In this document: in pieces, positions 51,701 through 61,561 of the stretch
Layout: each line of letters starts with the position of its first letter
Position numbering within the stretch: position 1 is the first letter of the stretch
NCBI GenBank assembly: GCA_963704875.1
Contig: CAVPIA010000003.1
Coordinates: 62,001-126,000 of the forward strand
Direction: 5' to 3'
Length of the DNA stretch: 64,000 bases
DNA from: CAMYOC01 sp963704875
GTDB taxonomy: Bacteria; Pseudomonadota; Gammaproteobacteria; Steroidobacterales; XN24
Notes under the pieces: model-generated
Seen by the model: the letters and a program-made list of their open reading frames with translations, nothing else
Database searches by the model: none
What the model was told of the DNA's origin: nothing
Program-made: the position numbers and the translations under genes

Positions 51701-52192
51701 TCAGGCATCAAGCGCTGCGACATATATCTGCGCCAGACCTTCCACGCCAGCCGCGTCATCACGATCAAAGTGAGCCCGCGAGGGGCTGTCCAGATCGAGC
51801 ACCCCAATCAGCGTGCCGGCCCGATCGATCAACGGTACCACCAGCTCGGAGCGGGAATCCGCGTCGCAGGGAATGTGGCCAGCAAAACTATCCACATCCT
51901 CTATCACCTGAGTCCGTCTTTGCTCAGCTGCAGTACCGCAAACACCGCGCCCCATAGCAATACGCACGCATGCAGGTTTGCCCTGAAACGGGCCGACGAC
52001 CAGTTCCTGCTGTTGGAGAAAGTAGAACCCAGCCCAATTCAGGCCCGGGATTCCATGAAAAATCAGTGCGGCAAGATTGGCGGCATTCGCTACCGGGTCG
52101 TGTTCGCCCTCAAGCAGCGCGCTGGCCTGCGCCTGCAACGCTGCGTAACGCGCGGCCTTGTTGGCGTATTCTTGTTGATCTGGTTTGAACAT
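51701..52192 (-). CDS. msrC: Free methionine-(R)-sulfoxide reductase (MsrC/fRMsr, GAF domain)
   Basis: Repairs free Met-R-sulfoxide. 163 aa single GAF domain. The three redox cysteines Cys75, Cys85 and Cys109 keep the spacing (10 and 24) of E. coli Cys84/94/118, and the HIPCDADSRSELVVP segment matches the family. ATG 52192 is used; a TTG just before it is possible. Follows epmA on the same strand. Confidence 0.92.
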   Translation of the reverse strand: MFKPDQQEYANKAARYAALQAQASALLEGEHDPVANAANLAALIFHGIPGLNWAGFYFLQQQELVVGPFQGKPACVRIAMGRGVCGTAAEQRRTQVIEDVDSFAGHIPCDADSRSELVVPLIDRAGTLIGVLDLDSPSRAHFDRDDAAGVEGLAQIYVAALDA

Positions 52193-52240
52193 CAACGCTG
52201 CCTGCAGTCTGATGGCCCGGCCCTGAAATTTCCGCCCATC

Positions 52241-53221
52241 CTAGGCGCGACCGAAGTCGAAAGACATGACCTGGGCGATATCGTCGCAGCCTGCGAGCCA
52301 CATGACCAGTCGGTCGAAACCGAGCGCCACACCTGAGCAGTCCGGCAGCCCGGCTTCGAGCGCGGCAAGCAAATGCTGGTCCACGGGCGGGCACGGGAGA
52401 CCCGCAGCTTCACGCCGCTTCAGGTCCTGGGTAAAACGTCGGGACTGCTCGGCCGGATCCGCCAGCTCGTGGAAACCGTTGGCCAGCTCCATGCCGCCCA
52501 GGAACAGCTCAAAACGCTCGGCGACCGGGGGCCGGTCATCGCGGATTCGGGCGAGCGCCGCCTGGCTGGCCGGGAAATCGAAAACGAACACCGGGGTGTC
52601 TGCTGGCAGAGCCGGTTCGATCACACTGGCCAACAGCAAATCCAGCAGGGCCTCAAAGTCCTCATCCAGACCTGCCGGTATCGGAACCGACGCACGCTCC
52701 AGACATGCGCAAATCTCGGCGCTCGTGCAATCGAACGGATCCAGATGCGCAAACTCCAGACACAGCGCCCGATAACTCAATCGCCGCGCCGCAGACAGTT
52801 CACGCCGTCCGCTCGCCATCCTGGATAACAGAGATTCGATTTCATCCATCAATTGATGGACGCCCCAATCGAGGCGGTACCACTCGACCATTGTGAACTC
52901 GGGATTGTGCCGGCGTCCGATCTCGCCATTTCTGAACACTCTGCATATCTGGTAGATATCGCCGCTGCCGGCAGCGAGCAGCCGCTTCATCGAGTATTCG
53001 GGCGAAGTGTGGAGAAAGTACTTGCCCTTGCTGACGCGGGTCGTCAGAGAGTTCAGGTTGACATCAGTGACCGCGGCGGCAGAAAGCACCGGCGTCTCAA
53101 CCTCGAGTGCACCATGGCTGGCGAACCAGGCGCGGATCTGAGCGAGCGCGGAGGCACGCAATCGAATCAGCTCCAGACTGGCCGACGGTCGCCAGTCGTT
53201 AACGTGGCGCATCAACGCCAC
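52241..53221 (-). CDS. epmA: EF-P--(R)-beta-lysine ligase
   Basis: Class II lysyl-tRNA-synthetase-like enzyme (PoxA/GenX) that attaches (R)-beta-lysine to EF-P. 326 aa with no anticodon-binding domain. Motif 2 region FRNGEIGRRHNPEFTMVEWY and motif 3 GVALGFDRLVMWLAG are present. It follows efp by 18 bases. Confidence 0.96.
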   Translation of the reverse strand: MALMRHVNDWRPSASLELIRLRASALAQIRAWFASHGALEVETPVLSAAAVTDVNLNSLTTRVSKGKYFLHTSPEYSMKRLLAAGSGDIYQICRVFRNGEIGRRHNPEFTMVEWYRLDWGVHQLMDEIESLLSRMASGRRELSAARRLSYRALCLEFAHLDPFDCTSAEICACLERASVPIPAGLDEDFEALLDLLLASVIEPALPADTPVFVFDFPASQAALARIRDDRPPVAERFELFLGGMELANGFHELADPAEQSRRFTQDLKRREAAGLPCPPVDQHLLAALEAGLPDCSGVALGFDRLVMWLAGCDDIAQVMSFDFGRA

Positions 53222-53239
53222 CTGCGCCGCATCGCCTGA

Positions 53240-53809
53240 TCAGTCCTTGACCCTGGAAACATACTCGCCGGAACGGGTGTCAACCCGTATGACTTCGCCT
53301 TCCTCGACGAACAGCGGCACGCGCACCACGGCGCCAGTCTCGAGCTTCGCCGGTTTGACACCACCCTGTGCAGTGTCGCCGCGCAAACCGGGATCCGTTT
53401 CTACAATTGCCAACTCGACGAAATTAGGCGGCGTGACCGACAGCGGCGCGTTATTCCATAACGTGACCTGGCACATATCCTGTTCTTTAAGCCATTGGCG
53501 CGCTTCGCTGACCGCATTCATATCGGCCGCATGCTGCTCGAACGTGTCGGGTACCATAAAGTGATAAAACTCGCCGTCTGCATAGAGATACTGCATAGCT
53601 GTATCAACGACATCAGCGGCTTCAACACTGTCACCCGACTTGAAGGTCTTGTCGACCACACGACCGGTTTTCAGGTTACGGATGCGCACGCGGCTGAACG
53701 CCTGCCCTTTGCCGGGCTTGACGAACTCGTTCTCAACGATGACACAGGGATCATTGTCGATCAGGATTTTGAGGCCAGAGCGGAACTCATTGGTAGTATA
53801 AGAAGCCAT
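53240..53809 (-). CDS. efp: Elongation factor P
   Basis: Relieves ribosome stalling at polyproline. 189 aa from ATG 53809; the longer frame is not EF-P-like. Lys34 in VKPGKGQAF is the residue modified by EpmA/EpmB. The beginning MASYTTNEFRSGLK is typical. It is divergent from epmB with 16 bases between start codons. Confidence 0.97.
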   Translation of the reverse strand: MASYTTNEFRSGLKILIDNDPCVIVENEFVKPGKGQAFSRVRIRNLKTGRVVDKTFKSGDSVEAADVVDTAMQYLYADGEFYHFMVPDTFEQHAADMNAVSEARQWLKEQDMCQVTLWNNAPLSVTPPNFVELAIVETDPGLRGDTAQGGVKPAKLETGAVVRVPLFVEEGEVIRVDTRSGEYVSRVKD

Positions 53810-53825
53810 CTGATCACCGAGGTAA

Positions 53826-54911
53826 ATGTCAGCGATGCTGACCGCCGAAGACAAGTCCACCATCATAACCTGTCCGCCCCCTTCGAGTCAGCAGCCGGCA
53901 TGGCGCAAGGCGCTGGCTGCGGCGGTCACCGATCCGGCCGAATTGCTGTCGCTGCTCGGACTGGATCCGGCACTGCTGCCGGCCGCAAGGAAAGCGCACC
54001 AGCGTTTCCGCGTCCGGGTGCCGCGCGGGTTTATCGAGCGCATGCGCCCGGCAGATCCGGACGATCCTCTATTGCGTCAGGTCTTGCCGGTGGCCGCCGA
54101 ACTCGAAGAAGTCGATGGATTCAGCGCCGATCCGGTGGGGGACGACGCGGCAACCCTTGGGCCTGGATTGCTAAGCAAGTACGCCGGCCGGGCGCTGTTT
54201 ATCGCGACCGGCGCCTGCGCTGTGAATTGCCGGTATTGTTTCCGCCGCGAATACCCATACGATACGGGCCTGGCCGTTGCTGCCGACTGGGCGCCGGCGC
54301 TGCGACAACTCGACCAGCTGCCGGGCGTCAGCGAGTTGATCCTCAGTGGCGGTGATCCGCTGGTGCTCGGCGACGATCGCCTGCGCATATTGAGTAACGC
54401 GCTGCTGGCACGACCTGCGATTCGCAGACTGCGTATCCATAGCCGCCTGCCGATCGTATTGCCGGAACGGATCGACGACAGCTTTCTGGGCTGGGTCACT
54501 TCGCTGCCGGTTCCGCTGGTGATGGTGGTACACGCCAACCACGCCAGGGAGATCAATCAGCCGGTGATCGAGGCCATGGACGCGATGCGCCGGGCGGGAG
54601 CGACGGTCCTCAACCAGTCGGTACTACTGGCCGGCGTCAACGATTCGGGCGAGGCCCTGGTCGAGCTGAGCGAGGCGCTTTTTAGCTGTGGTGTGCTGCC
54701 CTACTACCTGCATATGCTGGACCGCGTCAGGGGAGCGGCCCACTTCGAGGTGCCAGAATCACGAGCGCTGGAGCTGGCTCGGACCATGGCCGCCCGATTG
54801 CCCGGGTATCTGGTGCCGCGACTGGTACGGGAGGTGCCGGGCGCCCCTGCCAAGACATTGCTGGATCTGGCCCCGATCGCTGAAACTGTTACCCTCGGCG
54901 GGGCGGTGTAA
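53826..54911 (+). CDS. epmB: EF-P beta-lysylation protein EpmB (lysine 2,3-aminomutase)
   Basis: Radical SAM enzyme that converts (S)-alpha-lysine to (R)-beta-lysine for EpmA. 361 aa. Cluster motif CAVNCRYC in GACAVNCRYCFRREYPY; ILSGGDPL and PLPYYLHMLD-type segment (VLPYYLHMLDRVRGAAHF) are kept. The start could be 53826 or the next ATG at 53835. It is divergent from efp. Confidence 0.95.
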   Translation: MSAMLTAEDKSTIITCPPPSSQQPAWRKALAAAVTDPAELLSLLGLDPALLPAARKAHQRFRVRVPRGFIERMRPADPDDPLLRQVLPVAAELEEVDGFSADPVGDDAATLGPGLLSKYAGRALFIATGACAVNCRYCFRREYPYDTGLAVAADWAPALRQLDQLPGVSELILSGGDPLVLGDDRLRILSNALLARPAIRRLRIHSRLPIVLPERIDDSFLGWVTSLPVPLVMVVHANHAREINQPVIEAMDAMRRAGATVLNQSVLLAGVNDSGEALVELSEALFSCGVLPYYLHMLDRVRGAAHFEVPESRALELARTMAARLPGYLVPRLVREVPGAPAKTLLDLAPIAETVTLGGAV

Positions 54912-54943
54912 AATCCGCGTCAACCTGCAAGGAGAACCAGGCT

Positions 54944-57067
54944 ATTAATCAACCCGCCCATACTGCCGAACAGGCAAAAGCACTGGATCTGGCGATCGCA
55001 GAGCTGACCTCTGACAACGACGCCGTTCCGGTGCTGGTGGTCTCAGGCAGCCCGGACAATGCCGAGGCGATCAACAGTGTGCTGCGCAATCGGGGGATCG
55101 CAGCGCATTGCACCCGGATTGCGACCGCGGCAGCGTTCCGCGAGCATGCCGGCATTGGCTACAGCCTCGCGGTGGTATTCGCCGACGAGGACGTGGACAT
55201 GTTGCCGGAAGTGCTGCGGGTCCGGGATCTGACGGACACCGATCTGCCGGTGGTCAGCTGCAGGCAGGTGCTCGATCCGGACGTGCTCAGCGCCGACATC
55301 GTCGCCGGCGCCGCTGACCTGGTGGTCCTCGGCCAGCGACAGCGTCTGCACAAGGTTCTGGAGCGGGAGATCCGGCGCTCACGCATGGCCTGGGCGCTGC
55401 GTGAAGCCGTGGCGGTGGCCGGCTCCTATCGGGAACAGCTCAGGACCTTCATGACCGGTTCCGCCGACGCCATTGCGCTGGTTCAGGAAGGCATCGTGAT
55501 GGAGACCAATCCTGCCTGGAGTCAGTTGTTCGGTTATGCGGATGAAACGGCGATGCTCGGCACACCGTTGATGGATCTGGTCACGCCCGATTCCCAGGCC
55601 GCACTAAAAGGCGCTTTGATCGCATTCGACCAGGGACGCTGGCCGGGCGATGCGCTGCGTTGCACTGGCCTCGACAAGGAGCAGCGCCCACTCGAATTAC
55701 AGCTGTTGTTCGAACCGGCCGAGTTTGACCAGGAACCCTGCGTGCGGATCAGCATCGCGGCAGGCGAACGCGAGGACGGGCGTCTGTTGCAGGACCTGCG
55801 TGACGCAGTCAACAAGGATCCGTTGACCGGTTTCTACAGTCGCCAGCATTTCGTCACGCTGCTGGAGGAAAGCCTGGCGCAACCGCTTCGCGGCGGGGTG
55901 CGCGCGCTGGCGGTGATTCGTCCGGATGCGTTTGGCAATCTGGTCGAGATGGTCGGCCCGATCGCCAGTGAGGAAGTGCTGGCGCGGATGGCGCAGGTTC
56001 TGCGCGAGCATCTGCAACCAAAAGATCTTTATGGCCGCTTCGGCGGGACCGCTTTTTCGGTGCTGATGGCGCGGGGCAATAACCGAGACGTACGTGCCTG
56101 GGCCGACGGTCTGTGCCGCAAGCTGGCTGCGCAACTGTTCGACATCGACGGAAAATCCGTCGCCATGACCTGCACCGTTGGGCTCTCGATTGCGGATAAG
56201 GAGCGCAAGAACATCGACGAGCTGGTCGGACAGGCCCTGGAAGCGTGCAGCGCCGGGCGGGCGCGCGGCGGCAATTGCAGCGAAACCAGCGATGCCGATG
56301 AGGCCAGCACCCGACTCGAGGAAAGTGACCGTTTGTGGCTGCCGAGAATCAAGCAGGCCCTGCTCGAGAGCCGCTTCCGGCTGGCGCGCCAGCCTATTGG
56401 CAGCCTGACCGGACAGGACGTGGGCCTGGTCGACCTGCTGGTGCGGATGATCGACGAACAGGGCGACGAAGTGCTGCCCAGTAAGTTCCTCGGGGCGGCC
56501 CAACGGCACAAGTTGATCAAGAACATCGATCGCTGGGTGATCGCCGCAAGCCTCGCCTGGCTGTCAGCCAATCCGGAGATCAAGGCCTTTGTGCGCCTGT
56601 CGCAAGCCACGATTCTGGATGACACACTGCCACGGTGGCTGGCTCAGCAATTCGATGCCGCCAAGGTAGAGCCCGGGCGGATGATTTTCGAGGTCGCAGA
56701 GGTCGATGCGGATGGTCAGCTCAAGGCGACCCGCGATCTCGCGGAAATCCTGCGCGAAACCGGTTACGGATTCGCGATCGAGCACTTTGGCGTCGGTTCG
56801 CGGCCGCAGCAGGTGCTCAATCATGTGCCGATGGACTATCTGAAGATCGATGGTTCGCTGATGCAGGGTCTGTCCCGCGAAGCGCAGTTACAACAAACCG
56901 TAGGCGAGTTGGTAGCGGCGGCGCGTGAGCGCAATATCCGCACAATCGCCGAGCGTGTGGAAGACGCCAATACGATGGCCGCACTGTGGCAGATCGGGAT
57001 CGAGTACATCCAGGGCTACCAGCTGATGGAACCGGAAGTCGTGCTGTCCGAAGAAGCCGATTCCTGA
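54944..57067 (+). CDS. FimX-like REC-PAS-degenerate GGDEF-degenerate EAL protein, probable ATT start
   Basis: About 707 aa: receiver-like domain (1-150; PVLVVSGSPDN), PAS (about 165-270), GGDEF-type domain with GRFGGTAF in place of GGDEF, and EAL-type domain (about 470-700) with VDL in place of EAL and EHFG in place of DDFG. So neither cyclase nor phosphodiesterase activity is expected; FimX proteins use such a degenerate EAL domain to sense c-di-GMP and control type IV pili. The first conventional start (GTG 55031) would cut the first beta strand. ATT at 54944 has AAGGAG 9 bases upstream, and the frame has no ATG, GTG or TTG between the stop at 54881 and that GTG. Confidence 0.8.
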   Translation: MNQPAHTAEQAKALDLAIAELTSDNDAVPVLVVSGSPDNAEAINSVLRNRGIAAHCTRIATAAAFREHAGIGYSLAVVFADEDVDMLPEVLRVRDLTDTDLPVVSCRQVLDPDVLSADIVAGAADLVVLGQRQRLHKVLEREIRRSRMAWALREAVAVAGSYREQLRTFMTGSADAIALVQEGIVMETNPAWSQLFGYADETAMLGTPLMDLVTPDSQAALKGALIAFDQGRWPGDALRCTGLDKEQRPLELQLLFEPAEFDQEPCVRISIAAGEREDGRLLQDLRDAVNKDPLTGFYSRQHFVTLLEESLAQPLRGGVRALAVIRPDAFGNLVEMVGPIASEEVLARMAQVLREHLQPKDLYGRFGGTAFSVLMARGNNRDVRAWADGLCRKLAAQLFDIDGKSVAMTCTVGLSIADKERKNIDELVGQALEACSAGRARGGNCSETSDADEASTRLEESDRLWLPRIKQALLESRFRLARQPIGSLTGQDVGLVDLLVRMIDEQGDEVLPSKFLGAAQRHKLIKNIDRWVIAASLAWLSANPEIKAFVRLSQATILDDTLPRWLAQQFDAAKVEPGRMIFEVAEVDADGQLKATRDLAEILRETGYGFAIEHFGVGSRPQQVLNHVPMDYLKIDGSLMQGLSREAQLQQTVGELVAAARERNIRTIAERVEDANTMAALWQIGIEYIQGYQLMEPEVVLSEEADS

Positions 57068-57101
57068 ATCCGGTCCGTTCTGTAGACCGGCCGGCACTTA
57101 C

Positions 57102-59348
57102 TCAGCCGACCTCGATCCCGTCCACCTTTCTCCAGCCCCGCGGCAACAGCGCGCCACGGCGACCGCGCGCGCCCAGGTAGTGTTCCAGATCTCTGGGCTT
57201 TAGCGTCATCACCCTCTGGCCGCTTAGGACCCTGAGACTGTCGCCGGGTGCCAGCGCCACCACTGCCAACATGCGTTCCTCGCCGGCAGTGAACTTCTTC
57301 CCCGGGATACCGAAAATCTTGTTGCCTTTGCCCCGCGCCAGCTCGGGCAGTTCATCCAGCGCAAAACACAGCAGTCGGCCGCTGTCGCTGACCGCTGCGA
57401 CCAGGCCCTCCGCATCCTCCGGTACCGGGCTCGGGATCAGAACCCGGCCGCCTTTTGGTACCCGCAGAACCGATTTGCCGCTGCGGTTTCTCGAGTAGAC
57501 ATCCTGCAGTTTCACCAGGAAACCGAATCCGGCGTCCGAAGCCAGCAGCCAGCGATCCTCCGGCAGGCCGGTCATCAACCCGGCAAATCCAGCGCCGTCG
57601 GGCGGATTGACCCGGCCTGACAGCGGCTCGCCCTGCCCCCGTGCTGACGGCAAGGTGTGGGTCGGGATCGTGTATGCGCGACCCGTGCTGTCGAGGACCA
57701 CCGCCGATTGATTGCTGCGGCCACAGGCGGCGGCGAGAAACGCGTCTCCCGATTTGTAGCTCAGTTGCGTCGCGTCTATTTCATGGCCTTTGGCCGCCCG
57801 AATCCACCCATGCTGGGACAACACCACGGTGACCGGTTCGCTGGAAATCAACACAGACTCGTCCATCGCCTGAGCTGCGTTTCGCTGGATGATTGCGGTA
57901 CGCCGCTCATCACCGAACTGCGCCGCATCGCGCTGCAATTCCTCGCGCACCAGCTTCTTCAACCGCGCTTTGCTGGCAAGTATCTTGCTGAGCTGATCGC
58001 GTTCCGCGGCCAGGGTCTCCTGCTCTTCGCGGATCCTGACCTCTTCGAGTCGAGCCAGATGACGCAATTTCAGATCAAGGATTGCGTCAGCCTGGATGTC
58101 GCTCAATTTGAAGGCCTTCATCAACACCGGTTTGGGCCGGTCTTCATTGCGGATAATGCGAATCACCTCATCGATATTCAGATAGGCGATCAGCAGTCCC
58201 TCGAGCACATGCAGTCGGGCCTCGAGCTTCTCCAGGCGGAAACGCAAGCGACGGGTGACCGTATCCAGTCGGTACTCGAGCCATTCTTTGAGCAGACCCC
58301 GCAGATCGAATACCCGCGGTCGCCCATCCAGGCCAATAATATTGAGATTGGCCCGCACCGTGCGCTGAAGATCCGTGGTGGCGAACAGATGATCCATCAG
58401 GGCCTCGGTATCGACCCGATTCGATCGCGGCGCTATCACCAGGCGGATCGGATTCTCGTGATCTGATTCGTCACGCAAATCCTCCACCATCGGTAGCTTT
58501 TTGCCTCGCATCTGCTGTGCAATCTGTTCCAGCACCTTGCCGCCGGATACCTGATGCGGCAGCGTCGTGATCACGATCTCGCCGTCTTCCATCTCCCAGG
58601 TCGCACGTAACTTCAGCGTGCCATTACCGGTTTCGTAGATTTTGCGGATGTCTTCAGCCGGGCTGACAATCTCGGCTCCGGTCGGAAAATCCGGACCCTG
58701 GATATGCTCACAAAGCTCAGCTACCGTCGCTTTTGGCGCCTCCAGCAGACGGATACAGGCAGATGTGACCTCGCGCAGATTGTGCGGCGGCACATCCGTG
58801 GACATGCCTACCGCAATGCCGGACGCGCCGTTCAGCAACACATTTGGCAAACGCGCGGGCAAACGTGCCGGCTCTTCCATGGTGCCGTCAAAGTTAGGCG
58901 TCCATTCCACCGTTCCCTGGGCAAGTTCCGACAGCAGCACAGAGGCATACGGGGTCAGTCTGGCCTCGGTATAGCGCATGGCGGCAAACGACTTCGGATC
59001 GTCGGTGGCGCCCCAGTTACCCTGGCCATCAACCAGCGGATAGCGATAGCTGAAGTCCTGGGCCATCAGGACCATGGCTTCATAACAGGCAGAATCGCCA
59101 TGCGGGTGATACTTGCCGATCACATCGCCCACAGTCCGCGCCGATTTCTTGTGCTTGGCGCCTCCGGCCAGGCCGAGTTCGCTCATCGCAAAAATGATAC
59201 GTCGCTGGACCGGCTTCAGGCCGTCGCCGATATGCGGCAGCGCCCGATCCAGAATCACATACATGGAATAGTCGAGGTAGGCTTTCTCGGCAAAGCTGCG
59301 CAGCGGCAGTTGCTCGTTACCTTCCAGATCCAGTTCCAGGATTTCCAT
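57102..59348 (-). CDS. parC: DNA topoisomerase IV subunit A
   Basis: Decatenates daughter chromosomes with ParE. 748 aa from ATG 59348 (AAGGGGA upstream). Active-site Tyr126 in AAMRYTEARL. The quinolone region HPHGDSACYE has Ser86 and Glu90, equal to the wild-type E. coli Ser80 and Glu84, so no resistance change is seen. The C-terminal beta-pinwheel is shorter than GyrA's and has no GyrA box, which supports ParC over GyrA. Confidence 0.96.
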   Translation of the reverse strand: MEILELDLEGNEQLPLRSFAEKAYLDYSMYVILDRALPHIGDGLKPVQRRIIFAMSELGLAGGAKHKKSARTVGDVIGKYHPHGDSACYEAMVLMAQDFSYRYPLVDGQGNWGATDDPKSFAAMRYTEARLTPYASVLLSELAQGTVEWTPNFDGTMEEPARLPARLPNVLLNGASGIAVGMSTDVPPHNLREVTSACIRLLEAPKATVAELCEHIQGPDFPTGAEIVSPAEDIRKIYETGNGTLKLRATWEMEDGEIVITTLPHQVSGGKVLEQIAQQMRGKKLPMVEDLRDESDHENPIRLVIAPRSNRVDTEALMDHLFATTDLQRTVRANLNIIGLDGRPRVFDLRGLLKEWLEYRLDTVTRRLRFRLEKLEARLHVLEGLLIAYLNIDEVIRIIRNEDRPKPVLMKAFKLSDIQADAILDLKLRHLARLEEVRIREEQETLAAERDQLSKILASKARLKKLVREELQRDAAQFGDERRTAIIQRNAAQAMDESVLISSEPVTVVLSQHGWIRAAKGHEIDATQLSYKSGDAFLAAACGRSNQSAVVLDSTGRAYTIPTHTLPSARGQGEPLSGRVNPPDGAGFAGLMTGLPEDRWLLASDAGFGFLVKLQDVYSRNRSGKSVLRVPKGGRVLIPSPVPEDAEGLVAAVSDSGRLLCFALDELPELARGKGNKIFGIPGKKFTAGEERMLAVVALAPGDSLRVLSGQRVMTLKPRDLEHYLGARGRRGALLPRGWRKVDGIEVG

Positions 59349-59383
59349 CTGTTCCCCTTGGGGCGGCCGCATGGCCGCCAGAT

Positions 59384-61270
59384 TCAGATTTCAGCCAGAT
59401 TGCCCTTGCTTTGCAGCCAGGCGCGGCGATCCGATGCGCGCTTTTTCGCCAGCAGCATGTCCATCAACTCACCGGTGTTGTCGCTGCCGCTGATCGTCAG
59501 CCGCACCAGGCGTCGCGTGTCCGGCGCCATCGTCGTCTCACGCAACTGCATGGGATTCATCTCACCGAGTCCCTTAAACCGCGTAACGGTCACCTTGCCC
59601 TTGAGCTTGTCCGCGGCGATGCGGTCGATCACGCCTGCCCGCTCGGCGTCGTCCAGCGCGTAGAACACCTGTTTGCCAACGTCAATCCGGTACAGGGGAG
59701 GCATGGCAACATGAATATGGCCGGCTTCTACCAGCGGACGGAAATGCTTAAGGAACAGGGCGCAAAGCAGGGTCGCGATATGAGCGCCATCTGAGTCGGC
59801 ATCTGCCAGCACGCAGATCTTGTCATAGCGCAGGCCCTTGAGGTCCGCTGAGCCCGGGTCCACGCCCAGCGCGACAGTGATGTCGTGTACTTCCTGGGAT
59901 GCCAGCACCTCGGCCGACTCCACTTCCCAGGTGTTGAGAATCTTTCCACGCAACGGCATCACGGCCTGGAACTCACGTTCCCGCGCCTGTTTTGCAGAAC
60001 CACCGGCGGAATCGCCTTCGACCAGAAAAAGCTCGGTGCGACCCGCATCCTGGCTGGTGCAATCGACCAGTTTACCGGGCAGCGCCGGGCCGCTTACAAC
60101 ACGTTTGCGGACTATCTTGCGACTGGCCTTGATTCGCCTTTGCGCACGATCGATCGCCAGCCCGGCGATCTTCTCGCCGGCATCCGGATGCTGATTCAGC
60201 CACAAGCCGAGACTGTCTTTGACAACGCCGGAAAGGAAAGCCGCACACTCACGGGAAGACAGTCGTTCCTTGGTTTGCCCGGAGAACTGCGGGTCCTCCA
60301 TTTTGACTGACAGCACATAGCTGACCGGCTCCCAAACGTCTTCCGGCGTTATGCGCAATCCGCGAGGCAGCAGACTGCGGAATTCACAAAACTCACGCAG
60401 CGCCTCGGTCAGACCGGATCGCAAACCGGTGACATGGGTTCCACCCTGGGGCGTGGGGATCAGATTGACATAGCTCTCGCCGGGCGTGCCGCCGCCCTCT
60501 GGCTGCCAGACCAGCGCCCACTCGGCGCTTTCGCGGCCACCGTCGACGCTGCCGACAAACGGCAGCTCGGGCACGCGTTCGGCATCGCCAAGGGCTTCGT
60601 CGAGATAGCTGGCCAGGCCGTCAGCGTATTGCCAGCTTTCCTTCTCCCCGCTGGCCTCGATCAACAGCGTCACAGTCAGACCCGGGCACAGCACGGCTTT
60701 AGCGCGCAACAGATGCCGCAAGCGGGGCAGCGAGAACTTTAGCGTGTCGAAATATTGCTCATCCGGCCAAAAGCGGATCGTGGTCCCGGTATTGTTGCGC
60801 CCGACTTTACCCACGACTTCGAGTTCGGCTTGTTTTCTGCCGCCCTGGAACCCCATGTTGAATTCCTGCCCGCCACGTCGGATCCAGACTTCGAGGTTCC
60901 GCGAAAGGGCGTTGACGACCGACACGCCTACTCCATGCAGGCCGCCGGAGAAACGGTAGTTCTTGTTTGAAAACTTGCCGCCGGCATGCAGTCGGGTGAG
61001 GATCAATTCCACACCCGGGACCTTCTCGACCGGATGTTTGTCCACGGGCATGCCGCGGCCATCGTCCTCGACCTGCACCGAACCATCCTTGAACAACGTG
61101 ACATCTATGCGCCGGCAATGGCCGGCCAAGGCCTCGTCTACGCTGTTATCGATGACCTCCTGGGCGAGATGATTGGGGCGGCTCGTGTCGGTGTACATGC
61201 CCGGCCGGCGACGGACGGGGTCGAGGCCACTCAGAACCTCGATATCGGATGCGTTGTAAGCCTGACTCAT
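59384..61270 (-). CDS. parE: DNA topoisomerase IV subunit B
   Basis: ATPase subunit of topoisomerase IV. 628 aa. GHKL motifs VIDNSVDEAL, VEDDGRGMPVD and GGLHGVGVSVVNALS; TOPRIM motifs LVEGDSAGGSAKQ and ADADSDGAHI. It precedes parC by 35 bases. The 291-bp gap upstream, up to the DUF3501 gene, shows no ORF or clear terminator. Confidence 0.96.
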   Translation of the reverse strand: MSQAYNASDIEVLSGLDPVRRRPGMYTDTSRPNHLAQEVIDNSVDEALAGHCRRIDVTLFKDGSVQVEDDGRGMPVDKHPVEKVPGVELILTRLHAGGKFSNKNYRFSGGLHGVGVSVVNALSRNLEVWIRRGGQEFNMGFQGGRKQAELEVVGKVGRNNTGTTIRFWPDEQYFDTLKFSLPRLRHLLRAKAVLCPGLTVTLLIEASGEKESWQYADGLASYLDEALGDAERVPELPFVGSVDGGRESAEWALVWQPEGGGTPGESYVNLIPTPQGGTHVTGLRSGLTEALREFCEFRSLLPRGLRITPEDVWEPVSYVLSVKMEDPQFSGQTKERLSSRECAAFLSGVVKDSLGLWLNQHPDAGEKIAGLAIDRAQRRIKASRKIVRKRVVSGPALPGKLVDCTSQDAGRTELFLVEGDSAGGSAKQAREREFQAVMPLRGKILNTWEVESAEVLASQEVHDITVALGVDPGSADLKGLRYDKICVLADADSDGAHIATLLCALFLKHFRPLVEAGHIHVAMPPLYRIDVGKQVFYALDDAERAGVIDRIAADKLKGKVTVTRFKGLGEMNPMQLRETTMAPDTRRLVRLTISGSDNTGELMDMLLAKKRASDRRAWLQSKGNLAEI

Positions 61271-61561
61271 CGACTAGGGGAACCTCAGAAAAAATCCGGG
61301 CGAAGCAGCTTGCGATCGACAATATCCAGGTCTGAGACCTTAACCGTTCTGGATAGCCAGCTATCAACAAGGGTCGCAACGCAGAAAACGGATATCCCGG
61401 ACTCAAAACACGAAGTTCACGATCAGGTCAGAGGTTCGGGTAGATGATCCTCCAGGCCGCGCAAACAGTGCCGGAATGCCCGGCGCGGATTCTATCGCGC
61501 CCGACCTGGCTCCGCTAATTGGACTCTTCTGGCCCGCGGCTGGCGCTGGTTTCTGACCAGA

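Noticed and set aside
54884..55031. Frameshift at the start of the FimX-like gene
   Set aside because: The frame after 54944 gives a sensible N-terminus with a ribosome site, so a rare start explains it without assuming a mutation; kept as a finding.
55800..57067. Active diguanylate cyclase/phosphodiesterase
   Set aside because: The catalytic GGDEF, EAL and DDFG motifs are all replaced.
57657..58466. 269-codon plus-strand frame opposite parC
   Set aside because: parC aligns along its whole length; the antisense frame has no support.
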